The notes under the pieces were generated by a model that was not told the origin of the DNA, did not search any database, and saw only the letters and a list, made by a program, of their open reading frames with translations. 64,000 bases of DNA from Lotus japonicus (Eukaryota > Streptophyta > Magnoliopsida > Fabales > Fabaceae), in assembly GCF_012489685.1 (NCBI RefSeq), contig NC_080043.1:81360292-81424291 (forward strand). The letters are read 5' to 3'. A program made the position numbers and the translations under genes. This document shows, piece by piece, positions 51,110 through 62,162 of this stretch (the first letter of the stretch is position 1; each line of letters starts with the position of its first letter).

Positions 51110-51643
51110 CACAAACGCTAGCAAGCAAGCCAGCTGCATTTCCAACAGGTCTATAGTGCTCATCAAAATCTAGAATGATACGCAGTCCATCAGGCACATC
51201 ATGAATTTCCTTAGCCCTCAACTTAAGTGTCTTAATTATATTGTGTTCTTCATCTGCACAAAATAAATATTAATTACATTTCTAACATGTTCACATTATA
51301 GTAATCAAAGAAGAAACACAAAAGTGAATCTTTATCCAAAATAAAAACAAAAAAACAGAAGTGATGCTAGATTAGTGGTTGCTGGTCACCAAAAGTGAAT
51401 CTTTATCCAAAATAAAAACAAAAAAATAGAAGTAATATTGAATCATATGTATCTACCTATAGCCTTTACAGGCTATTTGTGGGTGGAATCTTGATCAACT
51501 TCAGAAGGTTGAGTCTCTGCTTCTGTAGGTTCTGGTATTGATGGATCTGGTATTGTAGGTTCTGGTACAGAAAGTTCGGGAGCATGTGAGGAGCTCTCAC
51601 TAATTGATTTAAGTGGATTCCTGAACCGCTTTTTCTTTGCCAT
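51110..51643 (-). pseudogene. TNPA-like second gene of the CACTA element, partial
   Basis: Exon candidates on the minus strand: 51643-51473 (MAKKKRFRNPLKSISESSSH, then PEP-rich repeats such as VPEPTIPDPSIPEPTEAE), and about 51254-51110 after a TTTGTGCAG acceptor (EEHNIIKTLKLRAKEIHDV, then PDGLRIILDFDEHYRPVGN). The second resembles the conserved N-terminal block of plant En/Spm accessory proteins (Transposase_24 type), which bind subterminal repeats. The remainder is lost into the LINE-containing region. Confidence 0.5.
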
Positions 51644-51776
51644 ATCTGCATACATAAAACAAATAAGCAATTAAAAATGATTGAAGTTAGAAAAAAAGGA
51701 ATTTTGCAAATGTCAAACAGAAACAAGAAAACATTATTGTCTTCGATTGACAGAAAACTAGTTAATTCGATTGACA

Positions 51777-53240
51777 CTATTCTAACATATCTTGATCTTC
51801 TAATATCTCACTAGCATCCCCCTCACTTAGTAAATCATCATCTACATCCTCCCTAAGAAGATGCAGATCATTATTGTCTTCAAAAAATTGATCAAGGTCT
51901 TGCTCTGGGTATGGCTCGTTCCCACAATCTTCTTTAACTTGTTCTCCCATATCATACAAGTCTCTTGGCTTCATGTGGACAACAACATTCCAGTCTTTAT
52001 TAACCTCATCATTCACATAATAGACCATTTGAGCTTGTGAAGCTTCAATGTACGGTTCATGTGCTCCACGGTCACCCGTATGTATTGAGTGTGAAAAATG
52101 GACAGAAGTAAAGCCCCATGCATCCTTTCTAAATCCCCTATCTCTGGTGGTGTCAGCCCACTTACATTTGAATAGAGTGACTCTAAATTCGCGATCAATA
52201 AAACAGCTTAATAAGAGGTGATTTAGAGTTTGCACAAGATATAACACTTGAATATTACTCACTCTATGTAAGGCTTGACTTCAGGACAATACATGATGAC
52301 GAGAATCAAATTCTTTCCAGGCCTCAGAATCTCTAGGATGTCTCATCAATCCATCTTGGTTACCCCCAAATGCATGCCATGTCATAGACTCAGCGGTCTT
52401 AGAAGACATATACAATCTTTGCAATCTCAGCTTTAGTGGAAAGTACCTCAAGATCTTTGCTGGTGTCTTGGTTTTATCATCCTCCCACCTGGAGTTCCCG
52501 CATCTTTTGCATTTTTCCAAGTCTTCATTACCTTCTCCCCAATATCACATACAGTCCAATGGGCATGCGTGTATCTTGGTATAATTGAGACCAAGCTTGT
52601 TGATGATTTTCTTGGCCTCATAAAATGAAGAAGGAAGCTTTGCATCTTCAAACGCATCTTTTAACAATTCCAATATCATGGTCATGGCCTTGTCACTCAT
52701 TTTGCACAAGCACTTTATATGATACAATTTAATCAGAAATGACAATTTCGAATACTTTCTGCACCCTTCATACAATTGTTGATTATTGTCCTTCAACAAC
52801 TCATAAAAATCCGCATTATCTCCATCACACGTCTCATCACCCAATTCATCATCAGAATGGTCAGAAGTTTCACCGAGCTCATTGACATTCTGCCCAAATG
52901 CATCATTTATCATGTTTTCTATTGGATCTTGAGGCTGCAAAATATCTTCATTGACATGTCTTTGTTCAGAAGCCCCAGATTCAACTATGTTTGATCCTTC
53001 GCCATGCCAATTCCAAAATTTGTAATTTTGAGGGAAAGGCCGACAAGTTAAGTGCTCTTGAACTACATCCCTTGTTTGCCACTTCTTGCAACCACAATTT
53101 GAACACGGACACACAATTTTACAGCCCCCACGACCCTCAATGGACTTATGCATGAACGCGAAGTCCAAAAATTTAGCTAACCCATCAGCATATTCAACCG
53201 TATTTCGCGGTTTGCTAATCCATGACTTATCAATTGGCAT
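51777..53240 (-). pseudogene. CACTA TNP2-type transposase, internally deleted
   Basis: All blocks lie in one frame. 53240 onward: transposase-associated domain (MPIDKSWISKPRNTVEYADG, CPCSNCGCKKW, HLTCRPFPQNYKFWNWHGEG). From about 52,790: start of TNP2 (LPSSFYEAKKIINKLGLNYT, KIHACPLDCM) with a TGA at 52,545 where Leu is usual. Then CKRCGNSRWEDDK...PAKILRYFPLKLRLQRLYMSS, RHPRDSEAWKEFD, and a stop near 52,283. The DDE catalytic core that should follow is absent. The sequence resumes with DUF4216 (FKCKWADTTRDRGFRKD, EPYIEASQAQMVYYVND, KPRDLYDM) and an acidic tail ending at 51,777. Non-functional: nonsense codons plus loss of the catalytic region. Confidence 0.85.
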
Positions 53241-53259
53241 GACTACAAATCAATGTAAA

Positions 53260-55720
53260 AATAATTGCAGCATAATATTAGTTACTATAGCATTAAAAAA
53301 ACCTATAAGATAACTAGCATTAAAGGATAACTAGGATCCATTAGAATAGTGTCATGAGATTTTCAGCTAAAATTATAGCTATGAGTTTATTTCATGTTTA
53401 GATTATCATTTCGACTTTTATGTGTTGGAGAATGCAACATTTTGGGTTATATGGGTGGCTATAAATGATTTAGTTTTTAACTCTACAAGGTTCTATCTCT
53501 CTGAAGTTATTCTTTTTTGTAAACTTACTCTAGCTGAAGTTAAAAAATAAACATTCAACCTCAGCACCTCTCACCCATAAATTACACATCTCATCTCACA
53601 AAGATTTCAAAAGAATTTCTCTATTCCAATGCAGCTTTTTCCACAGAAATATCAACTTCAAAACAAGCATACATGAAAACATAAAAGTTTAGTACCTGTT
53701 TCAGTTTCACCCAGCAAAGTTTAGGAGAGAAGAGAATCCTAACAAGAGAAATCAGAATCAACTGTTGCAACCACCAAACAACCATTAACTTCTTTAAGAA
53801 AAGAAGAATAAAACACAGGAAACAGAAACTACTTCACTAATCATTCATTAAAACAGAAAACATAACCAATCCTCAGGAATTTTACTTAAAGCAAATAAAT
53901 AGTGAACCAACTTTCTAGTTAATCTAAGTATGGTATACAACATCATTGGCTTTGCCCCCGTTGAAAAAGTAAGTGACCATCATGTGATAAGTACATTGAT
54001 CTAAGTATGGTATACATCCATCATATTTTAAAAGTATGTGATATGTTAATCAAGCAACCAAGTATGGTATACACCCATCATATGGTGACAAAAGAATAAT
54101 TCAAGGTAACAACAAAGGACAAGAAAAAGGAATTATTATATCTTAATCAACTTATGCTTGACTTAGTGGTTCTTATGTGCAAAACAGCGTCAGAACAAAA
54201 TCGACATAACATTAATAAGAAGAAAAAGAAGAAAACCGAATGTAGTTTGCATAGCATAGGTAATAAGTGGATCACAAACATATTCAATCAATGAGAATTC
54301 GATTTTACTTCTCCAATTACTGTTAATCAGTTCTTAATCGACACTAAGAAGGAGAGACATCTAAATAGCATGGTTTCTAAATGAAAGAGTGGTATAGAAT
54401 TTAAGTCCAATGCAGTTTTATGAGAAGATATCCATTTTCCCCTTTTTGTTTTTTAAATTCCAATACTCAGCTCCATATGCTTAAAAGAAAGTAAATTTTA
54501 AAAAATCTCTTTGGCTCCATATGCTTAAAGGGTTCAAATTGGCAACTGGTAATCAAAGATAACAAGGATCAAGCTGTGGACATTTTACATGTCCAGACAA
54601 AGAACCAAAAAATGATACTGTGAGTTTCTTTTATTATCATTACATAACTATTAAATTTAACTTTGATTATGGAGACAACTCTCAAAACTTGTCTGCCATG
54701 TCCTTTTAAATTGGAGTAGTTTCAATTACCTATTTTAGTGCAATTCAAAATTGATACATAATTACATACACACACGCACTTCTCAGTTGATTAAGGTACT
54801 ATCTTCCAATGATGAGGGAAAAATAACCTCCGAGACAGAGGCAAAATCACAACACAAACACACACTCACAAAGGTGAGTACTAGTAGGTAAATAGAATCA
54901 AGCATTCCGCATTGCACTATGATAATTAATAACAAATACTAAATCGTAATTCGTAAGCATACACAAAACCTTGTAATAGCAATCGAAAACCCTAGAGCCA
55001 AAAACTAAATTGTTCTTCTCATATTTCAACATGCAATTCTAGAATGCTACAAAAAAAGCTAGGAGAAATACCTGAATGAGAGATAACAAGTAAATGGAGA
55101 TAAGTCTAGAAAGCCATCTCCACCAGAAATTGTCAATAGCCCTAGATAGAGAAAACCGAAGTAAGACCAGAACAGTTAGCTTCACAATCACAATTCTCAA
55201 CACAGTTTAACATTTAAAATTACGATGGGAAAAAACGAGAACTGTTGTCGTCAATGTTGCTTGAAAACAAATCATAGTGAAGGAAAACAAATTTCAAATT
55301 CCAGTTCACAAAATCTCACCAGTTCAATCTTAGATTTCACAGAAAACAGAAACCACAACAGATTTTGAACGAAACCAGATCAAAAACGAAAAAAAAAAAA
55401 CTAGATCAAAACGAGAACAAAAAGTGAGAAATCGAGAACAAAACCTGAGAGATCAAGATGAGGACACGATCAAGAAGAGAAATCGAAGAGAGGTCGAGAT
55501 CGAGATTCTGGAAGGAGAAGGATTTCTGGAAGAAGAGAGATCTAGATCGAGAACCCAGACGAGAAGAGAGACATCGAATGCGGTGGTGAGATCTAGACGA
55601 GTGCGGTGGTGAGATCCATCGAAGGCGGTGGTGGAGAAGAGAGACATCGAATTTTTCAAGCTAGCTCTGACCTAGATGAGAAGAGAGACGAGGTAGAAAA
55701 TGTAAATACAAATAAAATAA
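53260..55720. other. non-coding 5' part of the CACTA element
   Basis: AT-rich, no clear coding. TCTAAGTATGGTATACA.C.CATCAT is repeated at about 53,923, 54,000 and 54,059. GCTCCATATGCTTAAA occurs twice at 54,470-54,530. The stretch at 55,400-55,680 is purine-rich (GAGATCTAGA/GAAGAGAGACATCGA repeats) and is probably the untranslated leader of the transposase gene. Confidence 0.45.
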
Positions 55721-55724
55721 AATT

Positions 55725-55868
55725 ATATTACGTCGGTTTAAACCGACGAAATGTACAAAAAACCGACATATTATGTTAGTATATTGTGGCGGCCAGACCG
55801 ACCGACGTAAATTGGACATAAAACATCGGTTTGGGTGAACCGACGTAATTATCCCGTTTTTTGTAGTG
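55725..55868. repeat. right subterminal repeat array of the CACTA element
   Basis: Contains ACGTCGGTTTAAACCGACG (55,730), CAGACCGACCGACGTAA and CATCGGTTTGGGTGAACCGA, then ends in TTTTTTGTAGTG. It mirrors the left array. Confidence 0.8.
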
Positions 55869-55871
55869 TTT

Positions 55872-56767
55872 TATTGAAACTCTTGTTACGAAGGTCTGGT
55901 CGTCAGTAATTGCATATTTTTGCGATAATATTCGAGCTGTCAATAATTGTTGTCATTAATAGAGCGTTTTGTTGTAGTTATTCATTGCTTAAATATTTTT
56001 TTTTACCCTTACACTTGCACGAGTTTTTACTTTTAGTCGCTCCCATATTTTTTTGTATATATAGTTTATGTCCCTTCTCATTCCAAAGTAAGTTATTCTG
56101 ATCCTTCTTTTTACAAACATGGGTTGAACGTTGATGTGGCTTAGGGAATGTTATGTTAGCACTGCCACATGGGCACCATTAACACATGTGACCTAACTTT
56201 AAATGAAGTGGACATATGTTGATGGAAATTAAGAAAACAAAAAAGAAATATATATGTAGAAGGAGGACTTGTTAGACGGAGATGGAGAGAAGAGAATAAA
56301 GCGAGTGCAATTAACATTAGTGTCTTTGGGAGAATTTGCATTTAGCCCATATTTGCAAAATAAAAGGACTGAAATAGCTTACTTCAAAAAGAGGAGGGAC
56401 CCCCCAATAGAGTGTATGGAAATTTACTTTCTAATTTGGCAGGTATTTCTTTTGCTAGGATGGTTAGTGTATGCCCCGCCGTAATACCAAAAAAAAGGAG
56501 GGAGATAGACCATTAAAAAATGGGATGGACTAAAAAGCAAAAACTCGCCCAAATGTATAAATTCATTGTGTAGACATTTCATTGAATAAAAAAAAGTATT
56601 GATATTTACTGAAAAAATTTCATCATATCCTGCATTAATTACAGAAACAATACCTTGATGAAGAATGAATATAAATCAATCTACAAGAGCCTACCCACAG
56701 AAGTAAATATATTCTGAACAGAAACTATAGAACCAGAAATGAAGGAAAATTGAATGTCTTTAATTTG
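55872..56767. other. region downstream of SAUR-4
   Basis: AT-rich. From about 56,590 it is the conserved SAUR 3' flank (TTCATCATATCCTGCATTAATTACAG, CTACAAGAGCCTACCCACAG, GAAATGAAGGAAAATTGAATG). No gene was recognised before that. Confidence 0.5.
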
Positions 56768-57082
56768 TCAAAACCTCCTAATCTTCATTTTAAGTTTTTT
56801 GTTGGAGTTTGTGATGAACCACTCTTCAAAAGCATGTGCTTCAAATGGGATCCTGAGAACCCCTTCGTTCATGAACCCGTATTCTTCTGCAGTCCTACCT
56901 AGAAGCTCACAGAAAAATGCATCACGAAGTGCTTTGATGTGAACAAAAAATTGTGTGCAAGTATCCTCATTTGTGCCAACAAAGATTGGAACAAATCCTT
57001 TAGGAGCCAATAGAGTCCCTTCTATGCGCTTGTGAGCACTGCCACCAGTACCACTACTTAGCTTGCTTCCTTTAGCTCCCAT
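56768..57082 (-). CDS. SAUR family protein (cluster copy 4)
   Basis: An intronless 104-residue SAUR, intact. N-terminus MGAKGSKLSSGTGGSAHKR; core LLAPKGFVPIFVGTNEDTC, QFFVHIKALRDAFFCELL, EEYGFMNEGVLRIPFEAHAF; tail NSNKKLKMKIRRF. Closest relative is copy 5 (shared leader and at least 1 kb of flank). The MGxxGSK N-terminus is conserved. TATA and leader are undisturbed. Not recognised as any named SAUR. Confidence 0.92.
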   Translation of the reverse strand: MGAKGSKLSSGTGGSAHKRIEGTLLAPKGFVPIFVGTNEDTCTQFFVHIKALRDAFFCELLGRTAEEYGFMNEGVLRIPFEAHAFEEWFITNSNKKLKMKIRRF

Positions 57083-57119
57083 TGTCCTTAATTGTTTTAC
57101 TCTGCTTATCAGAACTTGA

Positions 57120-57480
57120 TAGCCCTTTGTAAATGTAATTGTAATTGTACGTGTCAGGGTACTTGATGATGTCCTTGCTACATCTCATGTCCCTTAAATA
57201 GTGTTGTTGATTTTGAACACTTTGACCATAAAATTGGTAGCAACGTACGCTTATGTACTTCATTTGTGTAACTTCTTCATCCACATGCTGCATGCCATTA
57301 ATTTATACTTTATTATTATAGAATTTGTCTAATCCAATATCACGTGTCCAACGGTTGAATTTTTACTTTTCATTCTAATGTGTAACTAATTCAACAAGCT
57401 ACTGCCAAAGGATGGCAGTTTTGTCTTCTTTATCCAAAGAAAATTCCAATTGACATTAGAATCCCCCATGACCATGACCA
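57120..57480 (-). promoter_or_regulatory. promoter region of SAUR-4
   Basis: Blocks: TGTACGTGTCAGGGTACTTG, TGATGTCCTTGCTACATCTC, CCCTTAAATAG (TATA CTATTTAAG at 57,193-57,201, about 115 bp from the ATG), TTTGACCATAAAATTG, AGCAACGTACGCTTATGTAC, CCAATATCACGTGTCC (G-box core) and distal TTGACATTAGAATCCCCCAT. Confidence 0.7.
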
Positions 57481-57588
57481 CAATTTTTAGAAGGGGTATT
57501 TGTCTTCACGTTGTTGTCCTTTGTAATCCCCCTTGTTTATTTGTTTATTTTAATTTAAATTATTCTTATCTCAAACTCAATGTTTTCT

Positions 57589-57701
57589 GTCCCTGTAGGA
57601 TAGCTCAAGTGGTAAGAGCTGGGGACATATGAGTTGGATAGGGGGAGGTCCAGGGATTGATTCCTGGCGGGTGCAATTTATCTTTCCGGTGTACTAAAAA
57701 A
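57589..57701 (+). mobile_element. tRNA-derived SINE
   Basis: Box A TAGCTCAAGTGG at 57,601-57,612, box B GGGATTGATTCC at 57,653-57,664, then GGCGGGTGCAATTTATC and a short A tail. It is flanked by ACTCAATGTTTTCT / ACTCATTGTTTTCT (57575-57588 and 57702-57715). The paralogous segment at about 63,567 (AACTCAATGTTTTCTTGAGG) is the empty site. Same family as 42357-42471. Confidence 0.9.
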
Positions 57702-57769
57702 ACTCATTGTTTTCTTGATTTGAGGGATGAACTTTTGGGCCCAATTTTTTTTTTATTGTATGCTTAGAG

Positions 57770-58310
57770 TGTAATAGGGCTGGTTTGGTTCAGATTTAGG
57801 GTGTTTAAATATCCAAACTAATTAAATATGTTCAGTTTTGGTTGGTTTGAATTTCCTGAATTTTGCTTCAGGACCCGAACCAAACCAACCCAATTTAAAT
57901 CGGATTGGTTCGGTTCGGATTGTCGAATTCGAAATACAAAATATTCTTTTAAAATTTTCACAAAATTTGTCCTAAAAAACGTGAAAAATATAAAGAATAT
58001 AGAAACGTCATATAATGCAACCCTTCCAAAATACAAGCATAAATAGACAACATCATATTAAACTCATAAGTAACTTAGGTGATTAACTTAAACAAATATT
58101 ATGTCTTGGGATAAATGGTAAAAAAAATTGTTCTCATACAATTGGGTTGGTTCGAGTTCATCGGATTTCAATCCACAAATTTGATACCCGAACCAATGAT
58201 GATCGGATGCAGTAAAAAAAAATCCGAAATGAACTGATGATCAAATCCAACCCATCATAATGTGTTTGGTTTGATTCGGTTTGATTAGATTCACGGATCG
58301 GCCTATACAC
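57770..58310. mobile_element. hAT-like MITE (GGTTTGGTT-rich)
   Basis: Present here but absent from the paralogous site at about 63,628 (ATGCTTGGAGGGTGTTGG). Ends: TGTAATAGGGCTGGTTTGG and, complementary, TGTATAGGCCGATCC; interior rich in GGTTCGGTT/AACCAAACC motifs. The 8-bp flanks, GCTTAGAG and GCTTACAC, agree at five of eight positions, so the target duplication is degraded or the borders are slightly off. Confidence 0.6.
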
Positions 58311-58444
58311 GCTTACACGCCTTAAAAGGTGTTGGTGAAAATGAATTTTATTTTTATATTTTTATATTCTAAATTTTGATCAAATTAAAATTTCATATTC
58401 AAAAATCAACTTATAGACAAAAACACAAAACATAATAAATATAT

Positions 58445-59155
58445 GAGGGAGTATCTAGTGAGAGGGAGGGTTTTTATGTGAGAGTGAGAGGAATAATTTA
58501 TGACCCTTGGATTTAATTCAATGGCTGAGATTAAATCATTATTAAAAACCCTCATGTGCTGCTTCAAACACGTTAGGTCTTCCTTCTCTCCAACCCTTAA
58601 CCTCTGTTTCTTTTATTTATTAGATTTAACTTTTCCAATATCAGATTCAAATTCAATTAATAGCTAAAACAGCAACTATGTATCAAATGGTATGATGAAG
58701 AATGGATCAAAACTAATATTGATGGTTCCCTTTTGGCTTTGGAGACATCAGCAGCTTGCGGTGGTGTTTTAAGGAACCAGGAAGGTCGTTTACTTGCTGG
58801 TTTTTCTGTTAAGCTTGGTGATTGCTCGATCATTCATGCAGAATTATATATGGTTTTTCTCCAAGTTTGTGATTGAATTGCCATTGGGTTGCTGGAGAAA
58901 GGTTGTCTCCCTTCAAATCCTAGTGCCCCTCTAGTTCGTGAGATTCAGATGCTGATTAGGAAAAGGAATTTGTGCAAGAACAACAACAGCACATTGAGAT
59001 TGTGGAAGAAGAAATGGGGATTTATGAACAAAAAGGGTGGCACGTGAGGTTTTTTAACTAATGTTTTCATCTCAGCCATTGAATTAAATCCAAGGGTCAT
59101 AAATTGTTCCTCTCACTCTCACATAAAAACTCTCCCTCTCACTAGATACTCACTC
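58445..59155. mobile_element. Pack-MULE with captured RNase H fragment
   Basis: 711 bp with about 83-bp inverted repeats (GAGGGAGTATCTAGTGAGAG / GAGTGAGTATCTAGTGAGAG, then TTTTTATGTGAGAGTGAGAG) and the perfect 9-bp duplication TAAATATAT (58436-58444 and 59156-59164). Absent from the paralogous segment near 63,750. The interior is a gene fragment, making it a Pack-MULE. Confidence 0.85.
58688..58876 (+). pseudogene. RNase H-like (RVT_3) gene fragment inside the Pack-MULE
   Basis: Encodes WYDEEWIKTNIDGSLLALE, ACGGVLRNQEGRFLAGFSVK, then LGDCSIIHAELYMVFLQVC to a stop at 58,874. NxDGS...GGVLRN..G..LAGF...HAEL is the first half of the plant RNase H-like superfamily seen in LINE-derived and domesticated genes. 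Reading continues in a degraded form (AIGLLEKG) after the stop. No start codon or complete catalytic set, so not functional. Confidence 0.75.
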
Positions 59156-59164
59156 TAAATATAT

Positions 59165-60479
59165 ATATATATATATAAACACTAAAAAAAATATAAAACC
59201 CTAGAGAGCACTATAACATAGCAACACATATACACACTACAACAGCCTAAGCTATCGTGATTTAAACCCTAATAAACATAGTAAACCAAAAAGTAAAGGA
59301 AAAACAAAATAAATTACTATCAAACCATATACGTAACTTGGAATCCAAAATCTTATCTTATCTTATACTATATACTATTTTCGAAACAAAAAAATGGCAA
59401 CTCTGATAAGTGCCACTCCCTCATTCTATGTCATTTTTCATAAATTTTCTCTCTCATACTATAATTAGTAGGTAGATGATGTCATATTTATATTTTCTGA
59501 TTTTTTTAAAGTAACTTAAGTATTAAATGATTTTATATTTTCAAAAATAATTAAAGTATTAATATTGTATTTCATAGTTATTATTGACATTAGAATAAAT
59601 AACAAAAGTCAATTGTAACTTTTTTTCGAAAATAACTATTGTATTAATTTGTTATTTTTGGTTTTGAATGACATTATAATAATTAATAAAAATCAATTAT
59701 TACTTTTTTACCGTAAGATATATGCTGACAAAGTTTTTTTTACTATGAAAAATTTGTATTTTATCTCGAAGATTAAAATGGTTTTGATATATTTAATCAA
59801 AGCTTAACAAATTAAAAAAAAAAAGAATGGAACTAGGATTAAAAAAAATTAAATAGGTGATATACGTATTTAAAAAAGAAAAACAACAGAGGAAATATGA
59901 AAAAGTTTGATGTATGCCGACAAAGTACTCTTATTTCATTCGCGCATGACACAGGATCAATACTAGTACAAAAGTAAATTGAATTCCCCAAATCTCCAAC
60001 TCCTTTATTCCAATTTTAGATTTTTTTTCCTTGATATATAGAGATAGGCCAGTGTCCCGTGTACGTTTCATGGAAACAAACTTTTAATCATGCCATTACG
60101 CCCTTTAGAGGAGAACCGAAACAAAGCCTAAAGGTGGGTAGTGATGAACGTGGGAGGAAGTAGCAATCGGTGGCTTTAGGTGGTCCTTGTGGGCTGATGA
60201 TTGCGGACAGTGGTGAAGTGGTCGATGGCGGTATAGCGCGACTGCTAGTGGGTGCGATAGTGGTGTAGTGAAAGAATCAACAGTACCAGAGAGATATGAG
60301 TGATTTAAGAAAATCAAACTCGTTTACTTGTAGCGCCACTACTAGAGATAATTTAAGAAAATTTGTTTTAAAATATATCTCCTTCCTTCCTAACTAAACA
60401 AAATGTTATTTCTCCTCAAATCGCATCCTCACCTTCGTCTAAAACCAAACATGACATGATAACCATTAATAAAAATTAA
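59165..60479. other. AT-rich duplicated flank, no gene
   Basis: 59,190-60,000 is the duplicated segment noted above. The frame at 60105-60317 (minus) is repeat-like chance coding. A G/T-rich stretch near 60,120-60,260 is unexplained. Confidence 0.4.
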
Positions 60480-60670
60480 AAGGGTTAACAGTCAAATTAG
60501 TCTCTAATTTCGTAAGCGAGTTTGATTTTAATCATTCGGCGGATAAAATGACGATTAGTGGCGGACACTTTATTTATTGACTTTTTTACCGTTACTAAAT
60601 GTCATTTTTTCGCCAAATGACTAAAATCAAACTCGTTTACAAAATCATGGACTAGTTTAACCATTAACCC
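60480..60670. mobile_element. foldback MITE
   Basis: Inverted arms: GGGTTAACAGTCAAATTAGT...GAGTTTGATTTTAATCATT, and on the other strand GGGTTAATGGTTAAACTAGT...GAGTTTGATTTTAGTCATT. About 190 bp, TIRs over most of the length. No clear target duplication. Confidence 0.65.
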
Positions 60671-61208
60671 GAGTTAAGATCACTCATATCTCTCTGGCCC
60701 TCCATTAAAACCCCTCCTCTCTCATTTCATCAGTCGAGTTGAACCAAACACGCCCTTAGAAATGTCTCCCAGTTGTTTACATGAAGATGTTGTTTGATTC
60801 TTTCGCAAACTCTCTGTGCGCACACGAACAATAGTTTCGTGCTATTGTTGGAGTGACGCAGTGGAACGCTAGACTTTTCAGTCTTACGGCTCATGGGGCT
60901 AAGAGTTTATCATCTACACATTGGGTTAAGATGCTAAGAGCATCAATGGTCAAGGACATCATCTACGTACATTCACCACAAAACTTTAAGGCAATTGGTG
61001 AGTGAGTCTTTCCACATATAAACTCCTGCTTATTTATTTAATGTGAGACTATTTCATTCACAATTATTACTTCAACAACTACCTCTTACTAGCCGTAGCA
61101 CTAGAGTTTGTAACTTCCTTTATTTTAATTTCAGGTTTTTTAATGTTTTCATTATTACCCAGGTAATTGCTCTGCTTCTCTGCAGTTCTTACACTAATCA
61201 AGTTTTTA
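60671..61208. other. intergenic
   Basis: AT-rich, no recognised gene. ORF 61043-61237 has no family features. Confidence 0.4.
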
Positions 61209-61435
61209 TAAGAACTAGAAACTTATTAAACCCATAAAAAAATATATGTATTTTAATTTTTTTCATCTTATCCTGCACTAATTACAGTAACAATGTCTTT
61301 CTCTTGTCACCAAAAAAAGTTACAGTAACTATATTCTGATAAAGAATGAAGAGGACAAGAAATGAAGGGAAAATGAATGTCTTTAATTTGTAACGACCCT
61401 CCTGATCTTAATTTTAAGCTTTTTGTTGGAATTAA
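61209..61435 (-). pseudogene. truncated SAUR copy: 3' flank and last codons only
   Basis: Aligns with 62,561-62,800 (SAUR-5 3' region): ACTTATTAAACCCATAAAAA, ATCCTGCACTAATTACAGTAAC, GGACAAGAAATGAAGG.AAA, ATGTCTTTAATTTGT and TTAATTTTAAGCTTTTTGTTGGA, i.e. the C-terminal SNKKLKIKI-like codons. The match stops where a LINE tail begins (about 61,436). The rest of the gene is gone, so a sixth SAUR once lay here. Confidence 0.8.
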
Positions 61436-61750
61436 ACTGAAAAAGCATCCTCAATTCCTCATCTACCAAATCGCATCCCAGATTAGTGCGCACAGATAGG
61501 GCAATCGTTGTAGTTTCGTGGGTTTTGCTTTTGTTCTTGGGGGCATTGAGAGCCTTGGTTTTTTTCTTGCTTGGTCTTTAGGCTGTTTGTTTCTAGTCTT
61601 GGGGGCTTTTGTTTCTCTGTTGGAGGGTTGGCTGTTGCTTTTTTTCGGGTTAGGTTGGTTCCAATTTTTTGTAGGTATTTTGTAATCTCGTGAGGCGGGT
61701 TGTATATCTCTGACTTATTCCTCTTCATTTCTAACAATATTTTGCTTTCG
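61436..61750 (+). mobile_element. LINE 3' UTR fragment
   Basis: T/G-rich non-coding sequence ending TTCTAACAATATTTTGCTTTCGAAAAAAAAAC, a typical L1 3' terminus. It abuts the truncated SAUR. Confidence 0.5.
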
Positions 61751-62160
61751 AAAAAAAAACTTATAGATAAAATATGTTCTACTTAGTTTCGTACTGAATG
61801 TACGGGTCAAAACGTTGAATTGTGTTCAAATTGCAATGATTTAATTGTGAATAAAAGTGGAAACAATATATGAAGTGCAAAATATGGGGAAAAAGCATTA
61901 GGGATTTGATTTTAGTGGTCATCTCTTCCTACCAAGGTGGTGATCAGTAGCTGGTTCGAAAGGATGATCAGCCACGATGGGACTGGGACACGGCCCAGAC
62001 TCCAGGGGGTAGCAGTGGGAAAAAATGTCCGCAATGGGCGAAAGCCTGAAGGAGAAATGTCGCATGTAATGCAAAAATATATGAGTTGTTCTCAATTTCT
62101 CCAAGATGCTAAGTCGATCTAAGTATTCACTTACTGATTCCTTAGATTAATAAAAAAGAA
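61751..62160. other. intergenic
   Basis: No gene or element recognised. A GC-richer island at 61,930-62,060 is unexplained. Confidence 0.35.
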
Positions 62161-62162
62161 AA

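Larger units (their letters stand above)
48980..55868 (-). mobile_element. CACTA (En/Spm) element with decayed transposase genes
   Basis: 6889 bp. The termini CACTACAAAAAA are inverted at both ends, with target triplets TTT on each side (48977-48979 and 55869-55871). Subterminal regions are arrays of the ACGTCGGTTT/AAACCGACGT motif. Minus-strand remains of the two usual CACTA genes are present: a TNP2-type transposase (51777-53240) and a TNPA-like protein (51,110-51,643). A LINE tail is nested at about 50,630-51,030. Confidence 0.88.
56580..60000. repeat. segmental duplication, left copy (pairs with 62,590-64,000)
   Basis: SAUR-4 with its flanks matches SAUR-5 with its flanks, through the promoters, the AACTCAATGTTTTCT block, GTGTTGG.GAAAATGAAT, CATAGCAACA.ATATACACACTAC and finally CCCCAAATCTCCAA at both ends (about 59,985 and 63,987). 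The left copy is longer because a SINE, a hAT-like MITE and a Pack-MULE inserted into it. Confidence 0.8.

Noticed and set aside
57601..57664. tRNA-like box A and box B
   Set aside because: Spacing fits an RNA polymerase III promoter, but there is no acceptor stem or full cloverleaf. The flanking target duplication shows a SINE.
60105..60317. 70-codon minus-strand frame with HRPLHHCPQSS
   Set aside because: No family features; a GT-rich unannotated stretch without promoter or homologue in view.
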